Assembly: GCF_963855985.1 (NCBI RefSeq)
Contig: NC_087096.1
Location: 8,246,001 to 8,310,000, forward strand
From: Ostrinia nubilalis
Lineage: Eukaryota; Arthropoda; Insecta; Lepidoptera; Crambidae
DNA: 64,000 bases
Direction: 5' to 3'
Shown here: one piece after another, positions 34,281 through 46,000 of the stretch
How positions within the stretch are numbered: position 1 is the first letter of the stretch
How the letters are laid out: the number at the start of each line of letters is the position of its first letter
Notes under the pieces: model-generated
The model's database searches: none
What the model was told of the DNA's origin: nothing
The model's input: only the letters and a program-made list of their open reading frames with translations
Translations under genes and position numbers: made by a program

Positions 34281-34905
34281 GCTCTTATATTTGCCAAATT
34301 TTAGCTGTGTAGGTACTTAAGGACATTGAGACTGATAATTGTGTGGAGTGTTTGAAAACATTTATTCTGTATCTCACTACTGAATGAAGAATGAGTGTAA
34401 TATAGGAATGTGGTTCAAAATGCAGATGTATCATAAAATATACTAATGAGATTCAAACAAAGTTAAATGTACATAAGGTTATAATTATAAATTTAATATT
34501 TGTGAAATTATGTGTAGACTTAGACTTAATTCATACTTTATGTACTTGTACAACATTCCAGATATGGAATTAGCCAAAATCTGTATATATTAATATGTAT
34601 TCGAAATCTGTACCCATTAAATCTAGGTTGCTTGACTTGGTTACCAGTACATATTTATTTTCTTTTGTGAATTCAATTTTTGGTGCCATTCAAGGTTGCC
34701 TAGATTGCACAATTTTTTTGATGAATAATAATAATAGATTTAATCAAAGAGAAGCTTTCATTTCAATCGTAGTCGACGCCGATTGTAGAGGCGGCCAATA
34801 CAGCTCTCCGTCGCAGTTTCGGTCCTGAGTATGACTACCTTCATATTCCTTGTTTATAAAGTACCTACTGGTACCTACCCAAGAATAGAACATGTGGATG
34901 TAGAC
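34281..34905. other. DCUN1D3 3' UTR and flank
   Basis: AT-rich sequence follows the stop. No canonical AATAAA is obvious, but variants (ATAAAATA near 34433, ATTAAA near 34617) are present. A 77-codon frame at 34595-34828 shows no domain. Confidence 0.4.
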
Positions 34906-35268
34906 CAGCGTTGCCAGACGTCCTGATTTTTAAATCAAATTTAAATGTCCCGCGCGGGACAGGCTCTGTCACGCTTTTCGGAGAGAACTCGACCGTACGT
35001 AGCACGTGGTTTAAAATATTTTTTTTTGTTATAATACATTTTCTATGGCTACTTTTGCTATCTATTGTCACGTAAACGTAATTTTAAGTCAATAAGGGTT
35101 TTCGCAATTCGCAATCGCGAAAACCCTAATTAAAAAGATAAATTTGAAAACCTTTGATTAGATATATACGTTTTATTACTATGTCCCGCTTCTGACGGAA
35201 GAATCCCGTTATTTTCACTCAAAAAGTACCAAAGTCCCGACTTGGCAAAAAAAAAACTGGCAACGCTG
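34906..35268. mobile_element. hAT-like MITE with CAGCGTTGCCAG ends
   Basis: The left end CAGCGTTGCCAG and right end CTGGCAACGCTG are perfect 12-bp inverted repeats. Subterminal GTCCCG/CGGGAC motifs recur in both orientations. Flanks (ATGTAGAC against GTGGACTG) show no clean 8-bp duplication, so the insertion is old or the superfamily is different. A short palindrome GGGTTTTCGCAATTCG / CGATTGCGAATTGCG-type (about 35096-35127) sits inside. Confidence 0.7.
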
Positions 35269-36991
35269 GTGGACTGAGTGATCTTTTCAAAACTCATCCA
35301 ACCACAACCAAATTTTGAGAGGATTTAGGAAATAACTGTGAAAACTTCATGGTAAGGTATTAAATATGCGAAACCTAAACAAAGAAAGCTAGAACTTATT
35401 AACTGGATCACTCAATCTGGACACCTGAAGAATAAGCCATAACGCGTATCCCAGATGTGTTTATAATTTGCGTTTGAATTAATTGTAAAGAATCTGAAAG
35501 CTGCTAAACAAATTTTCGATTCGATTCAAAGCCACATACCTACCTATAAGATTTAGAACGGTTTATGATATGGATCACTCAGAATGCACTATGTTCTATT
35601 GAGTGATCTTTTAAAACACCACCTTATACTGAAAAAGCTTAGATTAATAAAGGCTTTATTAGTCTAAGTGAAAAAGTATGAAACATCATCATGTTTATTA
35701 TAAATTATGCTTCTGGGAAAATCTGTGAAAGAAAGAAGATTGACATCCTACTGGTTTAAGAGAAAATTAAAATCTTGTTTTTTCTCGATCGTCCCAACTG
35801 AGTGATCCTTATCTTGAACTACCTACCTATGTTTCATAAACCCAAACTCATAGGTAGAAGACCTAGTTACATCAGAAATTGTGAAAAATGTACTAAAATT
35901 TGACTAACCAATCGTCGTGTGTTATATTATAAAAGATAGGGTAACTCTTTTTTACAATCCATAAGGAAAACGTTGAGTAGGGTGACCATATCGGTTTACT
36001 TGAGTGTAGAATTTGTTCCTTCATTGTCCCGATAATATTGGTTACTACAGGGGACATGGTATCCATAACGACAAAATAGTCTGTTATGATGATTTGATGG
36101 GAAAAATGTATAACAGCAAAGAAGAACCAGTTATTTTACATACTTTGTCCTACGGATTTATCTATTAGGTTACATCCTAGTATTTGTATGTTAGAAAAAA
36201 AAAGTTAATTACTTTAAAAATGTTAAGGGATAGCTGTAATTCTTTAATAGTAGGGATAAAATGTTTTATTCCAGTGGATTTTACTGCGCCCTAACGGGTC
36301 GGACACTGGTGACCGGACACACTGTAAAATAAGCAAGTACAAAATAATGTATTATGATGTGCTATAAGCGGCAAGGAACCTTGCTGTTCAAAGCAATAAA
36401 ACAACAATAGTATTAATAAAATTTTATTTTATTTTAAACAAAATAATATACTTGCAGCCTGCCAATGCTCTTCCGGTGTCTCGGCGCGAGGCGGCGTGGC
36501 GGCCGGCCGCGCCGACACAAGGCACTAGAGCGCGGCGGCCGCGGCCCTCTCGCGGTGGACCGACTCGGGGCTACGCACGCCTCGCTATTTGTCCACTGAT
36601 ATACACAAAATATCGATAATAATATACAGTCGCCACTAGACGAAAATCTGATTACATTAAAAAAGCTGAAAATTTATAAATCCATAATATACATTTACTA
36701 TAACAATTCGGATGTTGAGCCCGAAGTTATAAGAATTAACGTTTGTGATACAAACCATCTTTTTTTCATAAGTACTCTCATTGATCCTACGATAATACTT
36801 GACAAGTAAGAAGCTTTAGGGGAATAAGTTTTACAAAAAATATTGTTTTCATCTGCTAAAAAACTGCAGCCCAATTTCTTTTGAAATCGGTTAGTAAAAG
36901 CAAATAATAAATTAAATCTATTTATTATAATTATGAATAAAAATATTGCAGATAAAGAAAGTAAAAGTATGAGGGTATGTCTAGCGAGACC
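35269..36991. other. Repeat-rich intergenic DNA with a GC island
   Basis: GAGTGATC or its complement GATCACTC occurs five times between 35276 and 35807. From 36470 to 36595 there is a strongly GC-rich patch (GGCGGCCGGCCGCGCC) in otherwise AT-rich DNA. No coding exon supported. Confidence 0.45.
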
Positions 36992-38725
36992 CCCTATTCC
37001 ACTGTAATCCATTGGTCAAATCCATTAATGGATTAGATTCCTCTTCTGGGTACACTTTAGTCCATCGATGGACTTGTTTCCGCATCAGAGTATACCCCAA
37101 TCCATCAATGGATTTGATTCCGCTTTTAAGTACACCCTAATCCAAGAAATTTTGCACAACTGTTTTTAAAGTAGGAGTAGAATACCAACATCTTTTATCC
37201 ATCCATTGGATTATACATTTTAATTCGTGATTTATTTTATTGAAATATAAATATATAGATATAGAAAATACGAACTCATTTATTTTTAAAGGGAAAAGCC
37301 CAGGTACATAATAAGTAGTGGGCCATTTTCTGGAAGAGTTAAAATGAAATAACTAAGAATTTCAATAATAAAGGGTAAATTATTTTTGTCGTTTCAAGGC
37401 TTTAAGTTTTTTTATTTGTTGAGAGAGGGTTGTAATTTGAAATAGCTTTTTAGGGTTCCGTAGTCCTGACAAGGAACCCTTATAGTTTCGATATGTCTGT
37501 CTGTCCGAGGTTTTGCTTAAAAACTACTGGCACTAGAGAGCTGTAATTTTGTGAAGGTATGTTTATTTATCACGCCGACAAAACGGTAGAATAAAATTTT
37601 GAAAAAAAAAACATTTTTTTTACTCCCCTACATGTAAAGTGGGGATGATTTTTTTTTCATCTTCTACCCCATCGTGTGCGGTATCGTTGGATAGGCCTTT
37701 TAAAATGGCTTAGGGGTTTCTAACACTATATTTCGATTTAGGGATCTGTTTGCAAATTATTAAACTTTAAAGTGCCAATTTTTGTTCGAGTAGGGCGTCC
37801 CCCCCCCCCTCTAAAAACTAAACTGGTTGCTTTTCATGAACTTTCAAGGAAAACTATAGCAGTTAAGTAAGATAGATCACTTACTTTAAGAGTAATAGTC
37901 ATTTGACTCATGTATTATACAATTTCTTAAACAGTAAAAAAAAATGAAAAGTGACTTTCGATGAAGTAATTGCTTGCTTCTGAAATATATTGTGGTAACG
38001 ACGGACAACTACGGAACCCTACACTGCGCGTGGTACGTCGACACGCACTTGGCCGATTTTTTATATTACAGAAAAGAGCTGTCCGTGCTAATATATGGAT
38101 TAAGACCGCGCGCCTACTTAGGCCAACGTGATTAACTAAGTCATGATTTTAATTTTGATTTTTAAATAATTAAAATACCTGGGCTTTTCCCTTTAAAAAT
38201 AAATGAGTTCGTATTTTCTATATCTATATTATTTATATTTCAACTAGCTTTCCGCCCGCGGCTTCGCCCGCGTGGAATTTTGTCTGTCACAGAAAAACTT
38301 TATCGCGCGCGTCCCTGTTTCAAAAACCGGGATAAAAACTATCCTATGTTCTTTCCCGGGACTCAAACTATCTCTATGCCAAATTTCATCAAAATCGGTT
38401 GCGAGGTTTAAGCGGGAAAGCGTAACAGACAGACAGACAGACAGAGTTACTTTCGCATTTATAATATTAGTTGGGATAAAATAAATCACGAATTAAAATG
38501 TATAATCCAATGGATGGATAAAAGATGTTGGTATTCTACTCCTACTTTAAAAACAGTTGTGCAAAATTTCTTGGATTAGGGTGTACTTAAAAGCGGAATC
38601 AAATCCATTAATGGATTGGGGTATACTCTGATGCGGAAACAAGTCCATCGATGGACTAAAGTGTACCCAGAAGAGGAATCTAATCCATTAATGGATTTGA
38701 CCAATGGATTACAGTGGAATAGAGG
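36992..38725. mobile_element. Mutator-like non-autonomous element, ~320-bp TIRs, 9-bp TSD
   Basis: It starts CCCTATTCCACTGTAATCC and ends GGATTACAGTGGAATAGAGG. It is flanked by a perfect 9-bp repeat AGCGAGACC (36983-36991 and 38726-38734). The TIRs extend about 320 bp with very few differences (e.g. CCATCGATGGACTTGTTTCC in the left arm and its complement in the right). Nine-base duplications with long TIRs are typical of Mutator-like elements, so this class is inferred. The right TIR is interrupted by a 233-bp retroelement fragment (38243-38475), and the interior (~37450-38068) holds another dispersed repeat bounded by AGGGTTCCGTAG and CTACGGAACCCTA. No transposase. Confidence 0.82.
38243..38475 (+). 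repeat. Dispersed retroelement 3'-end fragment, copy 3, inside a TIR
   Basis: It begins ACTAGCTTTCCGCCCGCGG and ends ATAATATTAGTTGGG, with ACAGACAGACAGACAGA microsatellite. The uninterrupted left TIR shows the empty site (TATATTTCA/ATAAAATAAATCACG), which fixes both junctions and shows essentially no target duplication. Confidence 0.85.
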
Positions 38726-38744
38726 AGCGAGACCATGTCAATGT

Positions 38745-38925
38745 GGGTATTCGCGATTGAAAAATCCGCCAGATGGCGGGACGCGGACGTGGGTCCGACC
38801 GCTGCGTGATTGGTGGATTTTGACATATCTGTCAATGTTATGTCAAAAATAACCAATCACGCAGCATCTGGACCCCGCGTCCACGTATCGCCATCTGGCG
38901 GATCCTTCAAACGCGAAAACCCTTA
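38745..38925. mobile_element. Palindromic MITE next to the Mutator-like element
   Basis: GGGTATTCGCGATTGAAAAATCC / GGATCCTTCAAACGCGAAAACCC are the inverted ends, and CCGCCAGATGGCG / CGCCATCTGGCGG lie just inside. The arms hold matching CACGCAG and CCAATCACGCAG motifs around a central TTTTGACATA...TATGTCAAAA hairpin. It starts about 10 bp after the Mutator TSD. Confidence 0.7.
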
Positions 38926-40009
38926 TTGATCAAAAATATTTAACTTAACATATTATTTGTATGTAAATTTTGTTAAAATATGTAAACAAAACTTAAGTTT
39001 TAAGTATTATTTATTAGAAATAACTAAAACAATAGAAACTTGGCTAATTATATCCACAGGGATATTTACCATCTTATAGTCGGAGGAACAATGAGAAAGA
39101 TGGAGTCTTGCTAGGCATACACTCGCTTTGTGAATAGCATTTACCGAAACCAATTTGAACTAAATTTAAAAATAATTTCAGTTGGCAACTGAAACACAAA
39201 ATACATATATTTTAAAATCTGTGTACTGTATGTATTATAATAATACCAAACTAAAATAAAGAAAAATACATAATTTTCGCTTTACAAATAGTAACCAGTA
39301 CTATAACCATTATAATATGAAATTATAATCAATAGCCTATTGTTAGGATGACCATCTATCTTATTTGAATATATTCTTAGTGAATGTCGTGAGTAGCGAT
39401 AAACACGAAAGCTATATTATAATATAATATCCATTAAATTATATTAGGCTCGCTACCCACACTAGCGCTAAGTGGATGATCTCCCTAACAACAAATAATT
39501 ATATGAGAGCCTTACCCATCGCCCACCGTGCTTTTTGAGTAAAATAGAACAAAACATTGATGTAAAATATATTACGATCTTTATACAATAATTCTTGGCC
39601 AAAATATAATTCAAGGCAATAAAGAAGCACATTTTACTGTAAAAAAGCAAAACTACTCGACGCTTTACACATTTTAACATCATAACAGGTACACAGATAA
39701 TATTGCAATTACTGAAATGTGGCGTAAATTGAGACAGTGTAAGAAGTATTTAGAGCGTCGCGTCGCGTCGTGTAATTTTAGCGTATTTTGTTCCATGGCA
39801 GTGGCTGTATAAAATATTTATTTATTTTCCCGGAGGACTAGCTGTTCTATTTTATTAAATTGCAAACAACTTTTTCTTGTGGTATTGAAGCATTACACTC
39901 GAGCTCTCACGTGATGATCCCAAAAATCAGGATTACATATTACATGCACTCTCGACTGATATAGGTTTGGAAAGGCCTATCCTAGCTAAATTACAGTTAT
40001 AGTGCCAAT
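38926..40009. other. Downstream flank / 3' UTR of eRF3
   Basis: This lies 3' of the last eRF3 exon on the minus strand. The plus-strand TATTTATTTATTTT at ~39813-39830 gives minus-strand AATAAATAAATA, a plausible polyadenylation signal about 180 bp after the stop. Nothing else recognised. Confidence 0.45.
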
Positions 40010-43000
40010 TTACTCGACCACTTTTAGGACTTTGCCAATTGCGATTGTTTTATCTGAAACAAAAACATTTTTTGGTTATGATAATGAAAGAAATATATAC
40101 AGGGTGTTTGGCGGAAGGTTAGACAAACTTCGTGGGTGTATAGGTAAGGTCATTTTAAGAATTCAAGTTCGCCCATTGACCCTAAGTGAGCTATTTTTTT
40201 TAATTGATATTTTTGTTTTTATTCATTTTTTTCCGAAATTTAACCTAAAAACTGCTCCTTATTTTTTTCTCGCATGTTTTGAACCAATTTTTTTATTTGG
40301 TATTAACATCGAATATGTCTTAAAAAATAACCACCATAAAAAATTCAACTTAAAATTCGATTTAAAAAAAAATGAATGGCGATAATGGATTGCCAATGAT
40401 TTTAAAAACATCTCTAACTTTTCTTCTTTCCAATGATATATCACATTTAGTAATTAGATATTGAAATTCGTCAAAAATTCAAAGTTTAGGGAAGAAAATG
40501 GAGTAAAATATGTATGTAATGATAATGTAATGTATATGTTGTTACGGTTAATGTGATAAATTGAAAATTATTAATAATAACCGGTTATTATGAATAATTA
40601 CCGACAGTCGCGGTAAAAGTGATAAATTAATCACATTTAACAGTGATTATTCAATAATTCAACCTTAGTACTAACAAATTTCATAAAAGAGAACAACATC
40701 TTGTGTACGTGCTCGTGTACAGCCAAACTTTTGAACGTTTTGATATCATATATTAATATAATTTGGCATAATGAGTTTGGAATGTTTCTTGCATAATATT
40801 ACTTTTCCATGATGCCTATAACATAATGTTTTGATTTAAAGAGAAAAATAAGTTAAGGTGCGGCGGGGGTGGCCCTTGGGCCACCCCTAAGCCGCCTATT
40901 TAGTTTTATACACACATAAATGACCTCATATTAATCACATTTACCAAATCATGTGTCAAATCATACGACCAGCTGAGTGCAAACTGATTTATTTTCATAT
41001 AGAAAACTACCTGCTACATAACACGATAATATTAAAGTAAAACTACCTTCTATAACTATAATATTCACAACTCCCCTTTTTTACTTATTATTCCAATCCA
41101 TCATCCCCTCAGACAAATTAAATAATAATTATCACCTAATTGAAGCCACATTTGACTACAACAAACAAAATGCAACAAAAACAAGACGATAAACTATGTT
41201 CTAATAGAAAACAATGCTTAAATTTCACATTTTGAATTTAAAGTAGTAATTAATTACATTTTTTTTTTAATATCAAGTTTAGTGATTTAATAAGATATTT
41301 CAATTATTTGACCTTTCTTAATCAATTTGAAAGTAGGTAGGTATTATTAAAATTATCTCATGCAACATCCAAATTATAATACATTATCTTATTTATAATC
41401 TTAATTGTAATGAAGATAATTAATTACATATTGTTCTCATTATTTCTTTAGAGAAATAAAATGGAACTTGATAATAGCAAACATATTTATTATTTTTATG
41501 GAAAGCATTCCGATTATTATAAATTGGTCACAATTAGGATAATTTAATTATTGTGCATAGCGTACTACTACAATAAGGTTGTAGTAGTAGTAGGTATTAT
41601 TGAATTTTATTAAAGATAACTTACTTCATAATGTACTTTTACATGATAGTAAATTGATAGTAAATTTTATTAAACAGCATTAATTACACATTATTAAATA
41701 AATAGATTCCAAATACATTCAACAAATTTAAATTAAATTATACATTGTAAATGTTGTAATATGATTTTAATAATTTAATTGCTTTTTATTTTTCTTTTTA
41801 ACGTGCAATAACTGTAATAAATAATTTTAAATATGATAATTCTGCCTGGAATAGGTACATTTCTTGATGCAGGTATTGTTGTTAAGGTCTCTGCTCACGG
41901 CTCGGATACGCCCACCGATCAGGAGGTCTCACTGTCCTGCCAAAACGAGTTTTATGATAAGAATCATAACTATTTAGCGACACTTGCGATGGGACACAGG
42001 GGTCAGGAGACGTTATATCTATATCATCGTATCGGTTGCTATGATCAAATGTATTTCCAGTTTCCTGCCTATGTTCCGAATCTTTAATTAGCTGACGCCT
42101 ATTTCGCCTAAGGATATTACCTGATGTCATCTTAATTAAGTATGACCTAGGACCAACTATCTGACAAATCACCCCATTCTTCCATCCACATTCCATTCTC
42201 ACTTTTACTTTCGTTCCAACTTCGAATGGTTTCAAATTCCTAGATTTTTTATCATAGTATTCTTTTTGCTGAAATTGACGTTTTTCTAAGTTAATTTTTA
42301 CATTTTTATGAATTTTGGGTTTAAGTAACTTTGGGTTGCAGGGTAAAATACTTCTTAACTTTCTACTGTTAAGGAGTTCAGCTGGTGAGGGCAAATTACT
42401 ATCTAGTGGTGTATTCAAATATTCTAGAAGTGGGATATTTAAATCGTTTTTATCGAAGCTAGATTTCTTTAATATTGATTTAACTATTTGAACCGCCCGT
42501 TCAACTTGGCCGTTAGATTGAGGATATCTCGGCGATGACGTCACGTGATGAAAATTCCACTCCCTACTAAATACTTTAAATTTATTCGAAGAAAATTCGG
42601 GTCCATTGTCAGACATAACTATCTCTGGTATTCCCTGTCGACTAAATATTTTCTTTAATTTATTTATAACCATTTCTGAAGTCAACGATTTTAATTTTTC
42701 AACTTCTATAAACTTGCTATAATAATCGATAACTAATAAAAATGATTCAGCTCTGAAGTGAAAAATATCTACACCTATCTTTGACCATGCCCTCTCAGGT
42801 ATATCGTGCTGAAGTAAACTTTGTTTAGAATTTTGTTTCCTATAGGTTAGGCAAGCTTGACAGTTTGATAAATAATCAAGTAACTGTGTATTCATGTTTG
42901 GCCAATATAATATTTCTCTAGCTCTCAATTTACACTTTTCAATACCAAAGTGACTCGCATGAATATTTTTTAGCATTTCCGATCTTAAACACTTTGGTAT

Positions 43001-46000
43001 GACGACTCGGGTACCTCTCCACGCAATATCATACGCTATAGATAACTCATCCCTGCACTCCCAGTATGGTTTTATAATATCACTTACGTCTTTCTTAGTA
43101 GCTGGCCATCCCTTTAATATAACTCTAATTAACTCCTGTAATTCTTTATCTTGCTTAGTAGCTTTTTGTATTCGTATGAAATGAGTGTCGGTCAAAGGGT
43201 TACTCGCGAGGAGCGCACACACCTGAGCCTGTATGTCCAGCTGGTCGCGCGGCGCGACCACGTCTGGCGCGCGGGCTTCCACTGCGCGTGACAGCGCGTC
43301 AGCTATGTACAAATATTTGCCCGGTTTATATACCAATGTAAATGTATACGGTTGCAGTCTTAATAACATTCTTTGCAATCGCGCGGGAGCATTTGAGAGT
43401 GGCTTATTAATTATGCTCACTAGTGGCTTGTGATCTGTTTCTATTGTTACGTCATGCCTACCATAAATATACATGTAGAACTTTTCACATGCAAACACAC
43501 AAGCATAAAGCTCCTTTTCTATTTGAGCATACGCCTGTTCTGTTTTTGTTAATGATCGTGACGCATAACAAACTGGCAGGCCGTCCTGCAATAAACACGC
43601 CCCCAAACCATTTTTACTGGCGTCTACTGACAATGTAATAGGTTTTTTTAAGCTATAATATTGTAATACTGGCGGATTAGATAAAAACATTTTAATATCA
43701 TTGAAACACTTCTGATGCCTATCCTCCCAGTGCCAATATACGTCTTTTTTCAATAACTCCCTCAATATACATGTTTTTTCTGACAAGTTTGGTATAAAAT
43801 TGCCAACGTAAGTGACCAAGCCCAAAAATCTTTCAAGATCTTTTATATTTTTTGGTGTAGGCATATTTCTAACAGCACTTATGTGTGATTGATCGGGATA
43901 GATGCCGGTTTGAGTGATTTTGTGCCCTAAATAAGTTATTTCTGTTTGACCTATTTTGCATTTTTCTTTGTTTAATTTTATATTTATTTCGCGGCATCTT
44001 TGCAACACTGCACGTAATCTTTGATCATGAATTTTTTTATTACTGCCATAAATTAAAATGTCATCAACAAATAGGGTTACTCCTTCTATGTCATCAAAGT
44101 AATTATAAAGTCTTTTATGAAAAACTTCAGATGCCGAAGAAATACCGAAGGGCATTCTTAAAAACTTGTATCTACCGAACACTGTGTTGAAAGTACATAA
44201 ATTACTGCTATCTTTATTTAATTTTAATTGCCAAAATGAGTGTTTTGCGTCTAAGGTACTAAAGTATTTTGCACCCGACAATTTAGCAGTGACTTCATCA
44301 AGGGTTGGTAACCTAAAATGTTCCCTTTTAATGGCCTTATTTAAATCTTTAGGATCTAGACAAATTCGCAGATCGCCGTTAGGTTTTTTAACGACAGTCA
44401 TGCTGTTTACCCAGTCTGTTGGACCCTCAACCTTTTTAATTATACCTTGTTTTTCCATCTCATCTAGTTTCTTTTTAACTTGTTCGCGTAAGACAATTGG
44501 TAATTTGCGCGGGGAATGAATCACTGGTAAAACATCCCCTCTAATCTCTATTTTATATTCATCTGGTAAACAACCTACCCCTTCAAATACATCCATAAAT
44601 TCATCCAAAATGCATTCATCATTCTTTCCATTTTCTAAAGAGTATATTCTTTTGATTAAATTTAACTCATTACATGACTGTCTCCCTAATATTGGAGTAG
44701 ATTCAACGTCTGCTATTATGAAACTCAAAATAAATACATTTTCTTTATAAAATACTTTCAAATTGCATTTTCCTATAACTTCTATTTTCATTCCAGAATA
44801 ACCCTGTAATTTTATAGATGTTGTAATTAAATCACTTTCTAAAATACCAACTTTATTTAAATATTTTCTCGGTAAAACGTTAACGTCTGCCCCTGTGTCT
44901 AACTTGAACGCAATTTTGCTATTATTTATTTGTAAAGTAACTAACCAGTCTTTGTTATTATTGACAGTGGTTACCTGATCAGTGGCCGACTCCTCCTCTA
45001 CGGTATAAACTTTACTTGTACACACTCGCGAGTAATGGTTCATTTTGCTGCACTTATTGCACTGCTGTCCATAAGCTGGGCATCGGTTATACCCATGATT
45101 TAGACCACACCTTGAGCATCTTTTTACCGCGGACACTGCCGTACTGCGGTCCCGCGCACGAGTAGGCACTGATGACGTTCCCGAACGACTGCCGCTGCTA
45201 CCTGCATTCCGATTTTTGTTGTAACTTTGACGTTTTCCTCTCGCACTCGCATTTAGTACATCAATGTTTGCCTCGCTTTTGTTTGTTTCATAATCTCCGT
45301 TTTCTTGTTTTATGTGTCCCGCCTGCACACGTGAGATCTCTGCTAGTCGACATATAGCCATCGCCTTCTCCAGGGTCAGATCTTGTTCCCTCAGTAGACG
45401 TTCACGCAGGGCCGCATCTTTCAAGCCGCAAATTAGGCGATCTCGAACAAGATCTTTACACAAGTCTTTGAACTCACATTTACCCGCCATCTTGTTCAGC
45501 TCGAAGACATATTGCTCAATCGATTCTAAGTCTTGTTGATTTCTTATGAAAAACTTGTGTCTTTCCACAGTTATATTCCTTTTCGGTAGGAAAAATTTAT
45601 CGAATTCTTTTATTAAATCTTCAATTGACGTGAATTTTTCGGTAAATTGATCATAAACTTCTCTGCATTTTTCTCCTATGATGTGTAGTAATATGTTTAT
45701 TTGTACCTTCGTTGGTTTTTTATCCAATTCACATGCGTCGTAATATATCCGGAACGATTTCTTCCATTTCTCCCATTCTTGACTTAAATTTCCCGATGTA
45801 ACGTTGAGTAAATTATTTTCAAACCGAAACGGCGACGGTGGCTGTAGCACTGATTCCATATTTAACTTTATTTTAATCCTGCCGGCTGCGCCATGTCAAA
45901 TCATACGACCAGCTGAGTGCAAACTGATTTATTTTCATATAGAAAACTACCTGCTACATAACACGATAATATTAAAGTAAAACTACCTTCTATAACTATA

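Noticed and set aside
34906..35268. 8-bp target duplication for the CAGCGTTGCCAG element
   Set aside because: Flanking bases (ATGTAGAC and GTGGACTG) do not match as direct 8-bp repeats.
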